Assembly (NCBI RefSeq): GCF_042676985.1
Contig: NZ_JBHTIK010000008.1
Span: 124,001 to 188,000 of the forward strand
DNA: 64,000 nucleotides
Origin: Sphingosinicella xenopeptidilytica
Lineage (GTDB): Bacteria > Pseudomonadota > Alphaproteobacteria > Sphingomonadales > Sphingomonadaceae
Reading direction: 5' to 3'
Part shown: in pieces, positions 24,873 to 34,250 of the stretch
How the letters are laid out: every line of letters starts with the position of its first letter
Numbering within the stretch: the first letter of the stretch is position 1
Notes under the pieces: generated by a model
What the model was told of the DNA's origin: nothing
The model's database searches: none
Seen by the model: the letters and a program-made list of their open reading frames with translations, nothing else
Position numbers and translations under genes: made by a program

Positions 24873-25885
24873 GCGAGGCGAAAGCCGGAGCGTCCCTGAT
24901 CTGGCTGACCGAGGAGCAGGTCGCATCGCTCGTCGATATCAACGACGCGATGGCGGCACTGCGCACCGGCTTCATCGAGGAAGCGGAGGGACGCGCCAAG
25001 GCGATCGACAAGGCGCTGGGACTGTGGCCCGGCGGCGCGATGCACGCGCTCGGATCGATGTCGACCCGGCAGCATTATGCCGGCTTCAAGACCTGGGTAC
25101 ATACCGAGCGTGGCGCGACGGCGATTTTCTCGATGTTCGACATGCGCGACGGCCGTCTCCTCGCGGTGATCGAGGCGGCGACGCTCGGCCAGATCCGGAC
25201 TTCGGCTGTGTCCGGGCTCGCGGCGGATGTGTTGTCGAGACCGGGTGTCGACGAGATGGCGCTCGTTGGCACGGGCGCGCAGGCGCTCACCCAGGTTGCG
25301 GCGGTTGCTTCCGTCCGTCCGCTACGGCGCCTGCGGGTGTACAGCCCGACGGCTGACAAAAGAGCTGCCTTCGTCACGCAGGCGCGGGCGCGGTTCGATT
25401 TCGACATTGTCGACTGCCCGTCTCTGGCCGAGGCGGTATACGCCGCCCCAATCGTCACGCTGATCACGCGCGCCTCGACGCCCTTTCTCGATGCTGGGCT
25501 TCTCTCGCCGGGCGTGCTGCTGATCGCGGCGGGGGCGATCTTGCCCGCCAATGCCGAATTCATGCCCGACGTGCTCGAACGGAGCACGAGCGTGTATGTC
25601 GACAGCCTGCGCAACGCGCAGCTCAACTCCCGCGAATTGCGCGCGCATTTCGGCGACGATCCCGCCGGATGGGGCGCTGTCCGGACGCTCGGGAGTCTGC
25701 TCAGCGAAGGCGCGGCGCCGCCGGCCGATTCCGACATCATTTTGTTCAAGCCGATGGGAACGGGATTGTCCGACCTTTCGGTGGCGATCATGGCTTATGA
25801 GCGCGCCGTCGCGAAAGGAATCGGCCTTGCCATCGATCAGCCGCGGCGCGTGTCGCCGCGCTGGCGGAACGCCGCAACTGTTTGA
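24869..25885 (+). CDS. Ornithine cyclodeaminase / mu-crystallin family protein
   Basis: The 338-residue protein starts at ATG 24869, overlapping the FAH stop. WLTEEQVASLVDINDAMAALRTGF, YAGFKTWVHTER, VIEAATLGQIRTSAVSGLAAD and the dinucleotide-binding stretch EMALVGTGAQALTQVAAVASV mark the family. These NAD(P)-dependent enzymes include ornithine cyclodeaminase, ketimine reductases and amino-acid dehydrogenases. Its place among aromatic ring-cleavage genes suggests reduction of an imine or keto intermediate, which is inference. It might indicate a nitrogen-containing substrate. Confidence 0.88.
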   Translation: MSEAKAGASLIWLTEEQVASLVDINDAMAALRTGFIEEAEGRAKAIDKALGLWPGGAMHALGSMSTRQHYAGFKTWVHTERGATAIFSMFDMRDGRLLAVIEAATLGQIRTSAVSGLAADVLSRPGVDEMALVGTGAQALTQVAAVASVRPLRRLRVYSPTADKRAAFVTQARARFDFDIVDCPSLAEAVYAAPIVTLITRASTPFLDAGLLSPGVLLIAAGAILPANAEFMPDVLERSTSVYVDSLRNAQLNSRELRAHFGDDPAGWGAVRTLGSLLSEGAAPPADSDIILFKPMGTGLSDLSVAIMAYERAVAKGIGLAIDQPRRVSPRWRNAATV

Positions 25886-25910
25886 TCCTTGACGCCGGGG
25901 AGGGCGGAGT

Positions 25911-27011
25911 ATGGAAAGTCGTGTGAAACTTGTCGATGAAAGCGGCCGGTTCCCCGAAGCCGTGGAAACCTGGCCCTCGGTTCTCATCACCCGGGAGGAG
26001 ATCGCCCGCGAGGTGGAGCGGCTGGCCGACGCGCCCGCGCCCGCCAACGGCCGGCGGACGGCGAGCATCGTCCATCCGCTCGCGCAGGCGCCGGGCCTCG
26101 GCCTCGCGCCCGGGATCGACGTGCATATCGACGTTCTGAAGCCCGGCGAAAGCGTGCGGGTCAGCCGGTCGAACAGCACCGCGGTGGGCACTTGTATCAG
26201 GGGCTATGGCGCGGCGCGCATCGGCCCATCCGGGTTCGGCATCGAAATGCACGACGTGTGGAACGTGCCGTCGATGCACCCGGTCTTCTATGAGAACAGC
26301 GGATCGGACCTGCTGGTACGGCTGACCTTTTCCAACCGCCCGATGCTTGAAAAGCTGATGGTCTTCTACGGCGAGGAGGCGGACGACGCCAGGATCTCGG
26401 ATGCGTGGTTCAAGGCCGTGGCGGACAACGTGCCCGAGGGGCCGCGCGCCAAGGACAATGCCCCCATCGTCGCCATCTGCGGCGGCGCCTTCCTGATGCC
26501 GTATGAACATCTGGTCGACCCCGACACCGTTGAGAACCGTGCGCTGCACTGGCCCTGGTCGGTCGTCGAGCCGCAACTGAAGGCGGTCCGCGGCATCGGC
26601 GAGGGCTACACCGGCCGGCGCCTCTACATCCTCTACAATCCCGCGACCGAACGCAGGAACGGCACGACGCACAGCTTCTTCGCGTCGATCGCGGCCTATC
26701 CCGGCGACGTGGTCGATCGCCCGCACCGGCACAGCTCGGCGGCGATCAACTACTGGTTCGGCGGCTCCGGCCGGAGCACGGTCAGCGGGGAAAAGCTGCA
26801 CTGGAAGGCGGGAGACCTGATGCTGTCGGCGCCCGGCTGGGCGGTCCACAATCACGCTTCGGGATCGGAGGGATTCCATGCGCTGACGATACAGGATCAT
26901 CCGCTGATGATCGCGGCGGAGTCCCTGATATGGCAGGAAACGATGAAGGATCAGATCCGGAATCTGGGAACGCAGATCGGCTTTCAGACCAACATCTCCG
27001 AACTGGTCTGA
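25911..27011 (+). CDS. Gentisate 1,2-dioxygenase-like bicupin, second copy
   Basis: This 366-residue paralogue of the product of 20671-21780 shares PANGRR, HPLAQ versus HPQSQ, LYNPAT versus YWNPAT and the C-terminal metal motif. Here it reads H272-R-H274 with H313 (APGWAVHNH). As in the first copy, the N-terminal cupin lacks histidines at the ligand positions (VRVSRSNST). The start has a good ribosome site in GGGGAGGGCGGAG. It lies 25 bases after the OCD-like gene within one operon. The two copies may cleave successive or alternative substrates, or form a heteromer. Confidence 0.78.
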   Translation: MESRVKLVDESGRFPEAVETWPSVLITREEIAREVERLADAPAPANGRRTASIVHPLAQAPGLGLAPGIDVHIDVLKPGESVRVSRSNSTAVGTCIRGYGAARIGPSGFGIEMHDVWNVPSMHPVFYENSGSDLLVRLTFSNRPMLEKLMVFYGEEADDARISDAWFKAVADNVPEGPRAKDNAPIVAICGGAFLMPYEHLVDPDTVENRALHWPWSVVEPQLKAVRGIGEGYTGRRLYILYNPATERRNGTTHSFFASIAAYPGDVVDRPHRHSSAAINYWFGGSGRSTVSGEKLHWKAGDLMLSAPGWAVHNHASGSEGFHALTIQDHPLMIAAESLIWQETMKDQIRNLGTQIGFQTNISELV

Positions 27012-27066
27012 CGCCTTTCGAAACGTGCAACCGCGAGCGGCGTCTCGCACAACATCGGGTGCTGCC

Positions 27067-27618
27067 ATGACCAACATATCGCCCCTCGATTTTCCCGATA
27101 TCGGCGAAGACCTCCAGAAGCTGTTCCAGCCGACCGTGGACCGGCTCGGCTATTTCGGCGATTTCTTCCGATACGGGAGCCACACGCCGCAAATCCTGTC
27201 CGCGTTCATGGGGCTCAGCGGGGCCCTGAAGGCGGCCATACCGGACGACGTCAACGAGACGGTCGCGCTTACCGTGTGCACGGCGATGGACTTTCCCTAT
27301 GAGCGCATCCAGCACGAGCGCCTGTCCGAAAAACTGGGGTTCGACCGGGACTGGATCGCGGCCATGATCGGCAGGCCATCGGCCGCGGAGATCACCCCGT
27401 TGCAGCAGGCCGTGCGCGATCTTTCGATCGCGATGGTCGAGGGACGTCACGACGCCGCGCGGGCCGCGGCCGAAGCGGTCGCCGCGCTCGGGTCTCCCGC
27501 GCTGGCGGTCGCGCTGCTCTTCCAGGCGACGCGGTTCATGCAGGTCTGCGCGGTCGGACGGACGCTGGGCATGCAGCTTGCACGGCCCTCCATATTCGAG
27601 TCTAATGACGGGAGGTAA
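27067..27618 (+). CDS. Carboxymuconolactone decarboxylase-like (AhpD-fold) protein
   Basis: This 183-residue protein from ATG 27067 has an all-helical pattern: LGYFGDFFRYGSHTPQILSAFMGLSGALKAAIPDDVNETVALTVCTAMDFPYERIQHE. It matches the CMD/AhpD core helix pair, which normally carries CxxC before the histidine. Here only one cysteine is present (VCTAMDFPYERIQHE), so thiol peroxidase activity is unlikely and a decarboxylase, lactone or structural role is more probable. It lies 55 bases after the bicupin and 6 bases before the LysR gene. Confidence 0.7.
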   Translation: MTNISPLDFPDIGEDLQKLFQPTVDRLGYFGDFFRYGSHTPQILSAFMGLSGALKAAIPDDVNETVALTVCTAMDFPYERIQHERLSEKLGFDRDWIAAMIGRPSAAEITPLQQAVRDLSIAMVEGRHDAARAAAEAVAALGSPALAVALLFQATRFMQVCAVGRTLGMQLARPSIFESNDGR

Positions 27619-27624
27619 TCCTTC

Positions 27625-28635
27625 GTGAACGTGCATCCTTCTGCGGCCTCACTCACGACGGGTGGAGCACGCGCTGCGGAGCAAAGGGTGGATGCCATGA
27701 AAGGCGACATCAAGAATGTCTACCGGTCCATGCTCGACAATCTCAGCGCGCTGCGCGCCTTTGTCGCCGTCGTGGAATCCGGCAGCTTCTCGGAGGCCGG
27801 CTACCGCCTGAACGTGATGCCCTCTACGATAAGCAAGCATGTGTCTTTCCTCGAGGAAAAGATGCACGGTCAGCTGATCGTCCGTTCCACCAAGCATCTG
27901 TCCGTCTCCGAACTCGGCCGTCGCTTTTACGACCGGTGCCTCGTCATCCTGAAGGAGGTCGAGGAAACCGAAGCCGAAATGCTCGAATACCAGATGGAGC
28001 CGCAGGGCAAGCTGCGCGTGACGATGGGGCCGTCCTTCGCCGGCTATCACCTGCCGCAGCTCATCCCGAGCTTCCTCGAGCAATATCCGAAAATCAGCGT
28101 CGATTTCCGGATTACACCCGAGGTGATCGATCTCATCGACAATTCGATCGATGTCGGAATCCGGATCAGCAGCAATCTGGAACCCGGACTGATCGCCGTG
28201 AAGCTCGCGCCCAATATCCGCAGCGTATGCGTCTCTCCCGCCTATGTGGAGAGATTCGGAATGCCGGCCGAGCCGTCGGCTTTGACCCAGCATAACTGCC
28301 TCCTCACGAACGACGCGTCCAGCAGCTCGAAGTGGCGCCTGTTGCAGGACGGCACGGAGACCGCCATTCACGTAACCGGAAATCTGGTCGTGAATGACGG
28401 CGGTATCTACAAACAGGCGATCATGGATGGGATCGGCATCGGCCACCTTTCCCGTTATCTCGTCTACAAGGATATCAACGAAGGCAGGTTGATCGAACTG
28501 TTTCCCGATCGCCGCGTCATCAACAGCTATATCTATGTCGTCTATCCCCAGCGCCGGAACCTGCCGCTGAAGACGCGCGTGTTCATTGATCACCTCCGCG
28601 AGGCGTTCCGTGGGCCGCTCGAATGGATGCCCTGA
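27625..28635 (+). CDS. LysR-family transcriptional regulator
   Basis: The 336-residue protein starts at GTG 27625 behind GGGAGG; internal ATGs at 27661 and 27697 are possible. A LysR helix-turn-helix lies at about residues 38-98 (LSALRAFVAVVESGSFSEAGYRLNVMPSTISKHVSFLEEKM). The effector domain follows (GKLRVTMGPSFAGYHLPQLIPSFLEQYPKISVDFRIT, then DVGIRIS). It is the only regulator between 20.3 and 41.9 kb and is probably cotranscribed with the FAH operon. It is therefore the best candidate for binding the four shared palindromes, although this is inference. Confidence 0.93.
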   Translation: MNVHPSAASLTTGGARAAEQRVDAMKGDIKNVYRSMLDNLSALRAFVAVVESGSFSEAGYRLNVMPSTISKHVSFLEEKMHGQLIVRSTKHLSVSELGRRFYDRCLVILKEVEETEAEMLEYQMEPQGKLRVTMGPSFAGYHLPQLIPSFLEQYPKISVDFRITPEVIDLIDNSIDVGIRISSNLEPGLIAVKLAPNIRSVCVSPAYVERFGMPAEPSALTQHNCLLTNDASSSSKWRLLQDGTETAIHVTGNLVVNDGGIYKQAIMDGIGIGHLSRYLVYKDINEGRLIELFPDRRVINSYIYVVYPQRRNLPLKTRVFIDHLREAFRGPLEWMP

Positions 28636-28657
28636 ACACTCGGGAATGTCTTGATCC

Positions 28658-30400
28658 ATGCTGACGGGCGATAACACTCTCTCGACAGTGGAGCTGCTCG
28701 ATGCGCTTCGCGATATCGTCGGTGGTCGCCACCTTCTGACCAGCGAGCGGACCACGCGGCGTTATCGGACGGGATATCGCTTCGGCGCGGGCGGTGTTCT
28801 TGCCGTTGTCAGGCCGGGGAGCCTGATCGAGCAGTGGCGGGTGGTGAAAGCCTGCGTGCAGGCCGGCGCGATCGTGATCATGCAAGCGGCGAACACCGGG
28901 CTCACCGGTGGGTCGACGCCCAGAAGCGAAGGCTATGATCGTCCGGTCGTGATGATCAGCACACGCCGTCTCAAGGGTGTGCGGCTCATAGACGGCGGGC
29001 GGCAAGTGCTGTGCTTCCCGGGTGCGACGCTGTACGAGCTGGAACGGCTACTCGGGCCTTTGGGACGCGAGCCACATTCGGTGATCGGTTCGTCGTGCAT
29101 CGGTGCCTCGGTTGTCGGAGGCATCTGCAACAATTCCGGTGGCGCGCTGGTCCGGCGGGGCCCCGCCTTCACGCAGCTCGCGCTGTTTGCGAGAGTCGAC
29201 GAGGCCGGGCAACTTGCTCTCGTCAACCATCTCGGCATGGATCTCGGACATGACCCCGAGACCATTCTGACACGGTTGGAACGGGGGGACTATACGGATG
29301 GCGATATCCGCCACGATCCGGCCCTGTGCGCCTCGGCCAGCGATTATGAAGACCGTGTCCGTGCCGTGGATGAAGGCGATCCCGTACGGTTCAATGCGGA
29401 TCCCGCTCGGCTCTATGAGGCGTCTGGAAGCGCCGGGCGAGTGATCGTCTTTGCAGTTCGGCTGGACAGCTTCGAAGCCGATCACGGCGGCGGCACGTTC
29501 TATATCGGAACCAACGATCCCGCCGACCTGACGCGGATCAGGCGTGATATCCTCTCGGGCTTCGTACATTTGCCCATCTCGGGCGAATATATTCATCGCG
29601 GTGCGTTCGACATGGCTGCGCTTTACGGCAAGGATACATTCCTCGCGATCGAGCGTCTCGGCACTGAACGGTTGCCGATGTTGTTTGCCGTGAAAGCCTG
29701 GATCGACGATCTGGCGTCACGCGTGGGCCTGCGTCGGGCATCGCTGAGCGATCGTCTGCTGCAATTCGCGACGAGGTTGTTTCCACAGCATCTCCCGGCT
29801 CGTATGCGCGACTTCCGGGACCGCTTCGAGCATCATCTGATCCTGAAGGTCTCAGGCGAGGGGCTGGATGAAGCGAGGGCCTATCTAGCGCAGTTGCCGC
29901 GCGCATCGGCGGACGTGTTCGAATGCTCGCCGGAGGAAGCGCGCAAAGCCTTTCTGCACCGCTTCGCCGTTGCGGGTGCTGCCGTCCGCTACCGCGCCAT
30001 CCATACGCGCACGGTGGAAGATATCATCGCGATCGACGTGGCACTTCCGCGCAATGCGGACACATGGGTAGAAGTGTTGCCGCCGGATCTGGAAGCCCGG
30101 ATCGTCCGCAAGATCTATTACGGACATTTTTTCTGTCATGTCTTCCATCAGGATTACGCGGCCGCGAAAGGCGTCGATCCGCACCGGCTTGAAGAGGCGA
30201 TATTGCGCACGCTGGACGCACGGGGCGCCGAGTATCCCGCCGAACACAATGTCGGTCACCTCTACGCTGCGAAACCAGCGCTTGCGCGCTTCTACCGGGA
30301 ACTCGATCCCGGCAACCGGTTCAATCCCGGAATCGGCAAGACATCGGCCTGGGCCGACTGGGCCGATGGCGAGAAACCCGGAACCGATACCGCGCCCTAG
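28658..30400 (+). CDS. dld: Quinone-dependent D-lactate dehydrogenase
   Basis: This 580-residue protein is about the length of E. coli Dld (571). The FAD-binding PCMH domain shows VVRPGSLIEQWRVVKACVQAG, IMQAANTGLTGGSTP and SSCIGASVVGGICNNSGGALVRRGPA. The C-terminal membrane-binding and cap regions include GEYIHRGAFDMAALYGKDTFL and AEHNVGHLYAAKP. It oxidises D-lactate to pyruvate and feeds electrons to the quinone pool as a peripheral membrane flavoprotein. Its link to the surrounding catabolic genes is unclear; the substrate could be a related 2-hydroxy acid. The stop overlaps the convergent esterase stop. Confidence 0.9.
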   Translation: MLTGDNTLSTVELLDALRDIVGGRHLLTSERTTRRYRTGYRFGAGGVLAVVRPGSLIEQWRVVKACVQAGAIVIMQAANTGLTGGSTPRSEGYDRPVVMISTRRLKGVRLIDGGRQVLCFPGATLYELERLLGPLGREPHSVIGSSCIGASVVGGICNNSGGALVRRGPAFTQLALFARVDEAGQLALVNHLGMDLGHDPETILTRLERGDYTDGDIRHDPALCASASDYEDRVRAVDEGDPVRFNADPARLYEASGSAGRVIVFAVRLDSFEADHGGGTFYIGTNDPADLTRIRRDILSGFVHLPISGEYIHRGAFDMAALYGKDTFLAIERLGTERLPMLFAVKAWIDDLASRVGLRRASLSDRLLQFATRLFPQHLPARMRDFRDRFEHHLILKVSGEGLDEARAYLAQLPRASADVFECSPEEARKAFLHRFAVAGAAVRYRAIHTRTVEDIIAIDVALPRNADTWVEVLPPDLEARIVRKIYYGHFFCHVFHQDYAAAKGVDPHRLEEAILRTLDARGAEYPAEHNVGHLYAAKPALARFYRELDPGNRFNPGIGKTSAWADWADGEKPGTDTAP

Positions 30401-31977
30401 CCTTCACGGGAATAATAGGCATCCAGAACGCTGAAGCGCTCGCGCCGCTGTGGTTCGCTGACGGCGACTGTCTCGCCGAGCTGCATTGCGGGGCCGTTGC
30501 GGCCATCGAACGGCGGCCAATGGGGTAGTCCGTCGCCGTCCGGATTTCCGGACCGCGCGAAGTTCACCCAGTAGCGCGAAACGAGATCGGACATCTTCTC
30601 GTCCCGTTCCGTCCAGGACCAGTCGTAAGCAGTCAGGTTCCGGAAGATATACGGCATTTCCGCCGCATGGACGGCGCCGAAGCCGCTTTCGAGATAACGG
30701 CCTTCCGGGATCGGCGGGGCATAGCTCCAGTCGTAATAGTAAACCGGCCGGCTGCCATGACGGGCGGCGAGATTAGCCCACGTCCAGTTCTGCCAGCCGA
30801 AGACCCGGTCGGCGAGGAGATCGCCGCTCGCGCGGAGGGCGGCCTGATCGTCGTTCGCGGGGTAGGCCTGCAGGGCAGCATCGGCCAGCGCGCCCATGTC
30901 GGCGCGCAGGTAGGCATCGTATTCGGCCAGCGTCCTGATGCCGGGCAGGCCGGAGCAGTCGTCGAGGGTCGAACCGGTGAGCAATGGCACGTCGTTGTGG
31001 GCGCCCGCCCGAATGATCGCGGCGGGAGAGTCAGGCAGGGCGTAACCGTCGACGATCGGATAGTTGGTGTCGGCGGCGCCCTCGCCGAGATAGCCGCCGA
31101 GCCCTTCCATGTACCAGCGCCCCGGTTCCATCGGGATCTCCACCGCCATGACCGCCGCCGCCGGCAGCGCGCGCAAGGCATCGAGCGATTCCGCGCCCAG
31201 CGCTTCCGACACCTGTACGCCGCGTTGCTCCGCTGAGGGAAGGTCGAGCAGCCGGTCGAACAGGCCGCTGTCCCGGCTCGGCGGCCCCATGAAGGCGCCG
31301 CTGCCGGCGATAGCGCGGTGGAAAAGTCCTTTCGAAAGCGGCGACGCCATGTGCATCGAGCAGCTCGCCGATCCCGCCGACACGCCGAAGATGGTTACGT
31401 TTTCGGGGTCGCCTCCGAATTCCGCGATATTGTCCCGCACCCAGCGGAGCGCGGCCACCTGATCCATGAAGCCGTAGTTGCCGGAGGCGTCGTGACCGCT
31501 TTCGGCCGTGAGCAGCGGGTGGGCGAGAAAGCCGAGGCGGCCCAGCCGGTAGTTGACGGTGACCACCACCACGCCGAGCGCGGCAAGCCCGCTGCCGTCG
31601 AAGAGCAGCTTGCCATCCGGCGCCGTGGTGCAGGCCGACGAACCGAACATGAAGGCGCCGAGGTGAAACCAGACCATGACGGGGCGCCGTTCGCCACGGC
31701 TGTGCGCGTCGGTCCAGATGTTGAGCGTGAGGCAATCCTCGCTCTGCGGTGGCGAGCCGGGATGATAGAGCGAATTCGGCGCCGGCAGGAACTGCATCGC
31801 CACGGGCGAATGGCGATCGGCGGCGCGGCTTCCTTGCCATGCCGGCGGGTCGACGGGCGGACGCCAGCGCAGATCGCCGACCGGCGGCGCCGCATAGCCG
31901 ATGCCGAGAAAGGCCGAACCCGTCCGGGTGGCGATTCCGGTCAGACGGCCTTGCCGCGTCGTTGCGCTTTCGATCAT
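30397..31977 (-). CDS. Type-B carboxylesterase/lipase with altered oxyanion motif
   Basis: The 526-residue protein has the type-B frame: TRTGSAFLGIGYAAPPVGDLRW, SEDCLTLNIWTD, GNYGFMDQVAALRWVRDNIAEFGGDPENVTIFG, nucleophile S200 in GVSAG, and a histidine in GAVHAAEMPY. The usual oxyanion loop HGGxF reads HLGAF at 105-109, and GESAG reads GVSAG. It has no signal peptide. It should hydrolyse an ester or carbamate, but the loop change may alter activity or specificity. It is followed upstream on the same strand by the flavin reductase gene (27-base gap), so they may be one unit. Confidence 0.85.
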   Translation of the reverse strand: MIESATTRQGRLTGIATRTGSAFLGIGYAAPPVGDLRWRPPVDPPAWQGSRAADRHSPVAMQFLPAPNSLYHPGSPPQSEDCLTLNIWTDAHSRGERRPVMVWFHLGAFMFGSSACTTAPDGKLLFDGSGLAALGVVVVTVNYRLGRLGFLAHPLLTAESGHDASGNYGFMDQVAALRWVRDNIAEFGGDPENVTIFGVSAGSASCSMHMASPLSKGLFHRAIAGSGAFMGPPSRDSGLFDRLLDLPSAEQRGVQVSEALGAESLDALRALPAAAVMAVEIPMEPGRWYMEGLGGYLGEGAADTNYPIVDGYALPDSPAAIIRAGAHNDVPLLTGSTLDDCSGLPGIRTLAEYDAYLRADMGALADAALQAYPANDDQAALRASGDLLADRVFGWQNWTWANLAARHGSRPVYYYDWSYAPPIPEGRYLESGFGAVHAAEMPYIFRNLTAYDWSWTERDEKMSDLVSRYWVNFARSGNPDGDGLPHWPPFDGRNGPAMQLGETVAVSEPQRRERFSVLDAYYSREG

Positions 31978-32004
31978 TCCCTTCGCCTCCCCAGAACCGT
32001 GCCG

Positions 32005-32667
32005 TTAATCCGGCCTTCCCATGCGGAAATATCCCTCCGCCGTCAGATAGAAATAGTCCGACAGGCCGCCGCCGCGCATGATCGGTTCGCCTTTCAGCGT
32101 GTCGTAGATTCCATCCACGATCAAATCGCGCGCGATCCTGACGTAAACCGCCTCGCCGACGATCAGATGGCTGCCGGAAGGGTGGCCGCTTCGGTCTTTC
32201 AGATCGACGATCTGGGTCAGCACGCAATCGAACGAAACCGGCGATTCTCCGACATAGGCCGGCGCCCCGAAACTGGACGGGACGGGCGTGAGACCGGCGA
32301 GTTCGAATTCGTCCACGTCGCGCGGGACGATGGATGACGACACGTTCATCGGGTTCGCGAGGCTGCGCGTGGCGAGGTTCCAGACGAAGCGTCCGGTCTC
32401 CTCGATGTTGCACAGACTGTCCTTGCGGCCGCCGCTGGAGAAACCGATCAGCGGCGGATCGCTGCGAAACATGTTGAAGAAGCTGTACGGTGCCAGATTC
32501 CGGTGCCCGGCCCGGCTGACCGATGAAATCCACCCGATCGGCCGCGGCGCGATGATGGCCTGCATCGGATTGTGCTTCAGGCCATGTCCCCGCGCCGGCT
32601 CGAAGCAATGGAAGTCATGCCGTTCCATCGTTCGCTGCTCGGGGGAGGGGGCCTCCAAAGACGTCAT
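32005..32667 (-). CDS. Flavin reductase-family protein
   Basis: This 220-residue protein has the FMN-binding split-barrel signature of flavin reductase-like proteins: MQAIIAPRPIGWISSVSRAGHRNLAPYSFFNMFRSDPPLIGFSS, then NIEETGRFVWNLATRSLANPMNVSS. It probably supplies reduced FMN to the LLM monooxygenases, especially the divergent one at 32838. An internal ATG at 32628 is a possible shorter start. It shares a 170-base divergent promoter region with that LLM gene. Confidence 0.87.
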   Translation of the reverse strand: MTSLEAPSPEQRTMERHDFHCFEPARGHGLKHNPMQAIIAPRPIGWISSVSRAGHRNLAPYSFFNMFRSDPPLIGFSSGGRKDSLCNIEETGRFVWNLATRSLANPMNVSSSIVPRDVDEFELAGLTPVPSSFGAPAYVGESPVSFDCVLTQIVDLKDRSGHPSGSHLIVGEAVYVRIARDLIVDGIYDTLKGEPIMRGGGLSDYFYLTAEGYFRMGRPD

Positions 32668-32837
32668 GAAAAGGTCTCTGCCAAAGTCATTGGGGCGGGT
32701 TTACAGTCGCGCCTCGCGCGCCCGCCAACGAAAAGCGCGTTCCAAAACGACAAGAATGATATTCCGGATGAGGCCTTTGCATTGGCTTTGCACCGAAGGA
32801 AGCTCAGAATCAGAAGAAGAGTGTTCGGGGAGGAATT

Positions 32838-34226
32838 ATGGGCCGAAGCAAACAGATTGCCGTCAATGCTTTCTCGATGGCGTCTCCCACCCAGTCCTGG
32901 GCAGGGCTTTGGGCGCATCCCCGATCCAACGGCCTTGGCTATACCGATATCGAATTCTGGACCGACCTTGCGCGCCTGTGTGAGCGCGGGCTGATCGACG
33001 CGGTCTTTCTGGCCGATGTTCTGGGCGCGAACGATGTCTACGGCGGAACGACTGATGCGGTCCTCCGCTCGGGGACGATGATGCCCAACAACGATCCCAT
33101 GGTGCTGATCTCGGCGATGGCCGCCGTCAGCCGTAATCTCTGCTTCGGCATCACCGGCAACACGACCTACGAACAGCCCTATCTGCTGGCGCGCCGGTTC
33201 AGCACGCTCGACCATCTGACGAAGGGGCGGGTGGCGTGGAACGTCGTGACCGGGGTTCTTGCCAGCACCGCCCGTGCCGTCGGCACGACGCAGCAGGTCG
33301 CGCACGACGCCCGCTACGACATGGCCGACGAATATATGGAGCTGATGTACAAGCTGTGGGAAAGCAGCTGGGAGGATGGCGCCGCCGTTCGCGACAAGAC
33401 CTCGCGTACCTTCGCCGATCCTGACAAAGTCCACATGGTCCATCACCACGGCGAGCATTACCGTTGCGACGCCATGCACCTGTCCGAGCCTTCGCCGCAA
33501 CGTACGCCGATGATCTACGCGGCGGGCGCATCGGGGCGCGGACGGGTCTTCGCCGGCCGCCATGCCGAGTGCACGTTTATGTCGACGAGCGATATCGGCT
33601 TCGCGAAAAAGACGGTGCAAGCCTATCGCGACGAAGCCGTGCGCGCGGGCCGCCGCCCAGACAGTGTGAAGGTATTCAACGCGGCCACCGTCATCGTTGC
33701 CTCCAGCAGCGCCGAGGCGCGTGACATTCAGCGAGATATCGCGGCGTACAGCGATGAAGAGGGCAATCTGGCGATGTTCTCGCAATGGCTCGGCATTGAT
33801 CTGTCCAAATATGCGCCGGACGACCCGATCACCTATGTCGAAAGCAATGCCATCCAGTCAATCATGGAGGCGATGACCAAATATAACCCCGGTCGTCCAA
33901 TCAAGGTTCGCGATCTGGGGCAATTCGGCAAGATCGGTGGGCGCGAGGCGTTCTTTGTCGGTTCGGCCGACGAGGTGTGCGACGAGATGGTGAAATGGAC
34001 TGAGGAGGCAGACCTCGACGGATTCAATCTGGTGCGCACTGTCGAGCCTGGCGGCCTTGGCGCCTTCGTCGATTTGGTTGTGCCGGAATTGCAGAATCGC
34101 GGCGTATACAAGACGGCTTACGCACCCGGAACGATGCGGCAGAAGTTCTTTCCGGGGAGCGACGGTCGGTTGCCGCCCGACCATATCGGCAGCACGTTTC
34201 GTCACCGCGTGGTCGAGCCGGCCTGA
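32838..34226 (+). CDS. LLM-class monooxygenase, NtaA/SoxA/DszA type
   Basis: This 462-residue protein is longer than the 377-residue LLM pair and fits the NtaA/SnaA/DszA(SoxA)/DmoA family: FLADVLGANDVYGG, YEQPYLLARRFSTLDHLTKGRVAWNVVTG, DEYMELMYKLWESSW and MIYAAGASGRGRVFAGRHAECTF. Members use reduced FMN to cleave C-N or C-S bonds or hydroxylate. Ribosome site GGGGAGG precedes ATG 32838. The divergent flavin reductase makes a natural two-component partner, and a VanA-type Rieske gene follows 24 bases downstream. Confidence 0.93.
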   Translation: MGRSKQIAVNAFSMASPTQSWAGLWAHPRSNGLGYTDIEFWTDLARLCERGLIDAVFLADVLGANDVYGGTTDAVLRSGTMMPNNDPMVLISAMAAVSRNLCFGITGNTTYEQPYLLARRFSTLDHLTKGRVAWNVVTGVLASTARAVGTTQQVAHDARYDMADEYMELMYKLWESSWEDGAAVRDKTSRTFADPDKVHMVHHHGEHYRCDAMHLSEPSPQRTPMIYAAGASGRGRVFAGRHAECTFMSTSDIGFAKKTVQAYRDEAVRAGRRPDSVKVFNAATVIVASSSAEARDIQRDIAAYSDEEGNLAMFSQWLGIDLSKYAPDDPITYVESNAIQSIMEAMTKYNPGRPIKVRDLGQFGKIGGREAFFVGSADEVCDEMVKWTEEADLDGFNLVRTVEPGGLGAFVDLVVPELQNRGVYKTAYAPGTMRQKFFPGSDGRLPPDHIGSTFRHRVVEPA

Positions 34227-34250
34227 CCGCTGTTCGAGATAGGAAGCGAG

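Noticed and set aside
31031..32608. A 525-codon minus-strand frame over the esterase and flavin reductase
   Set aside because: It is out of frame with both real proteins, and its composition is extremely Arg-rich.
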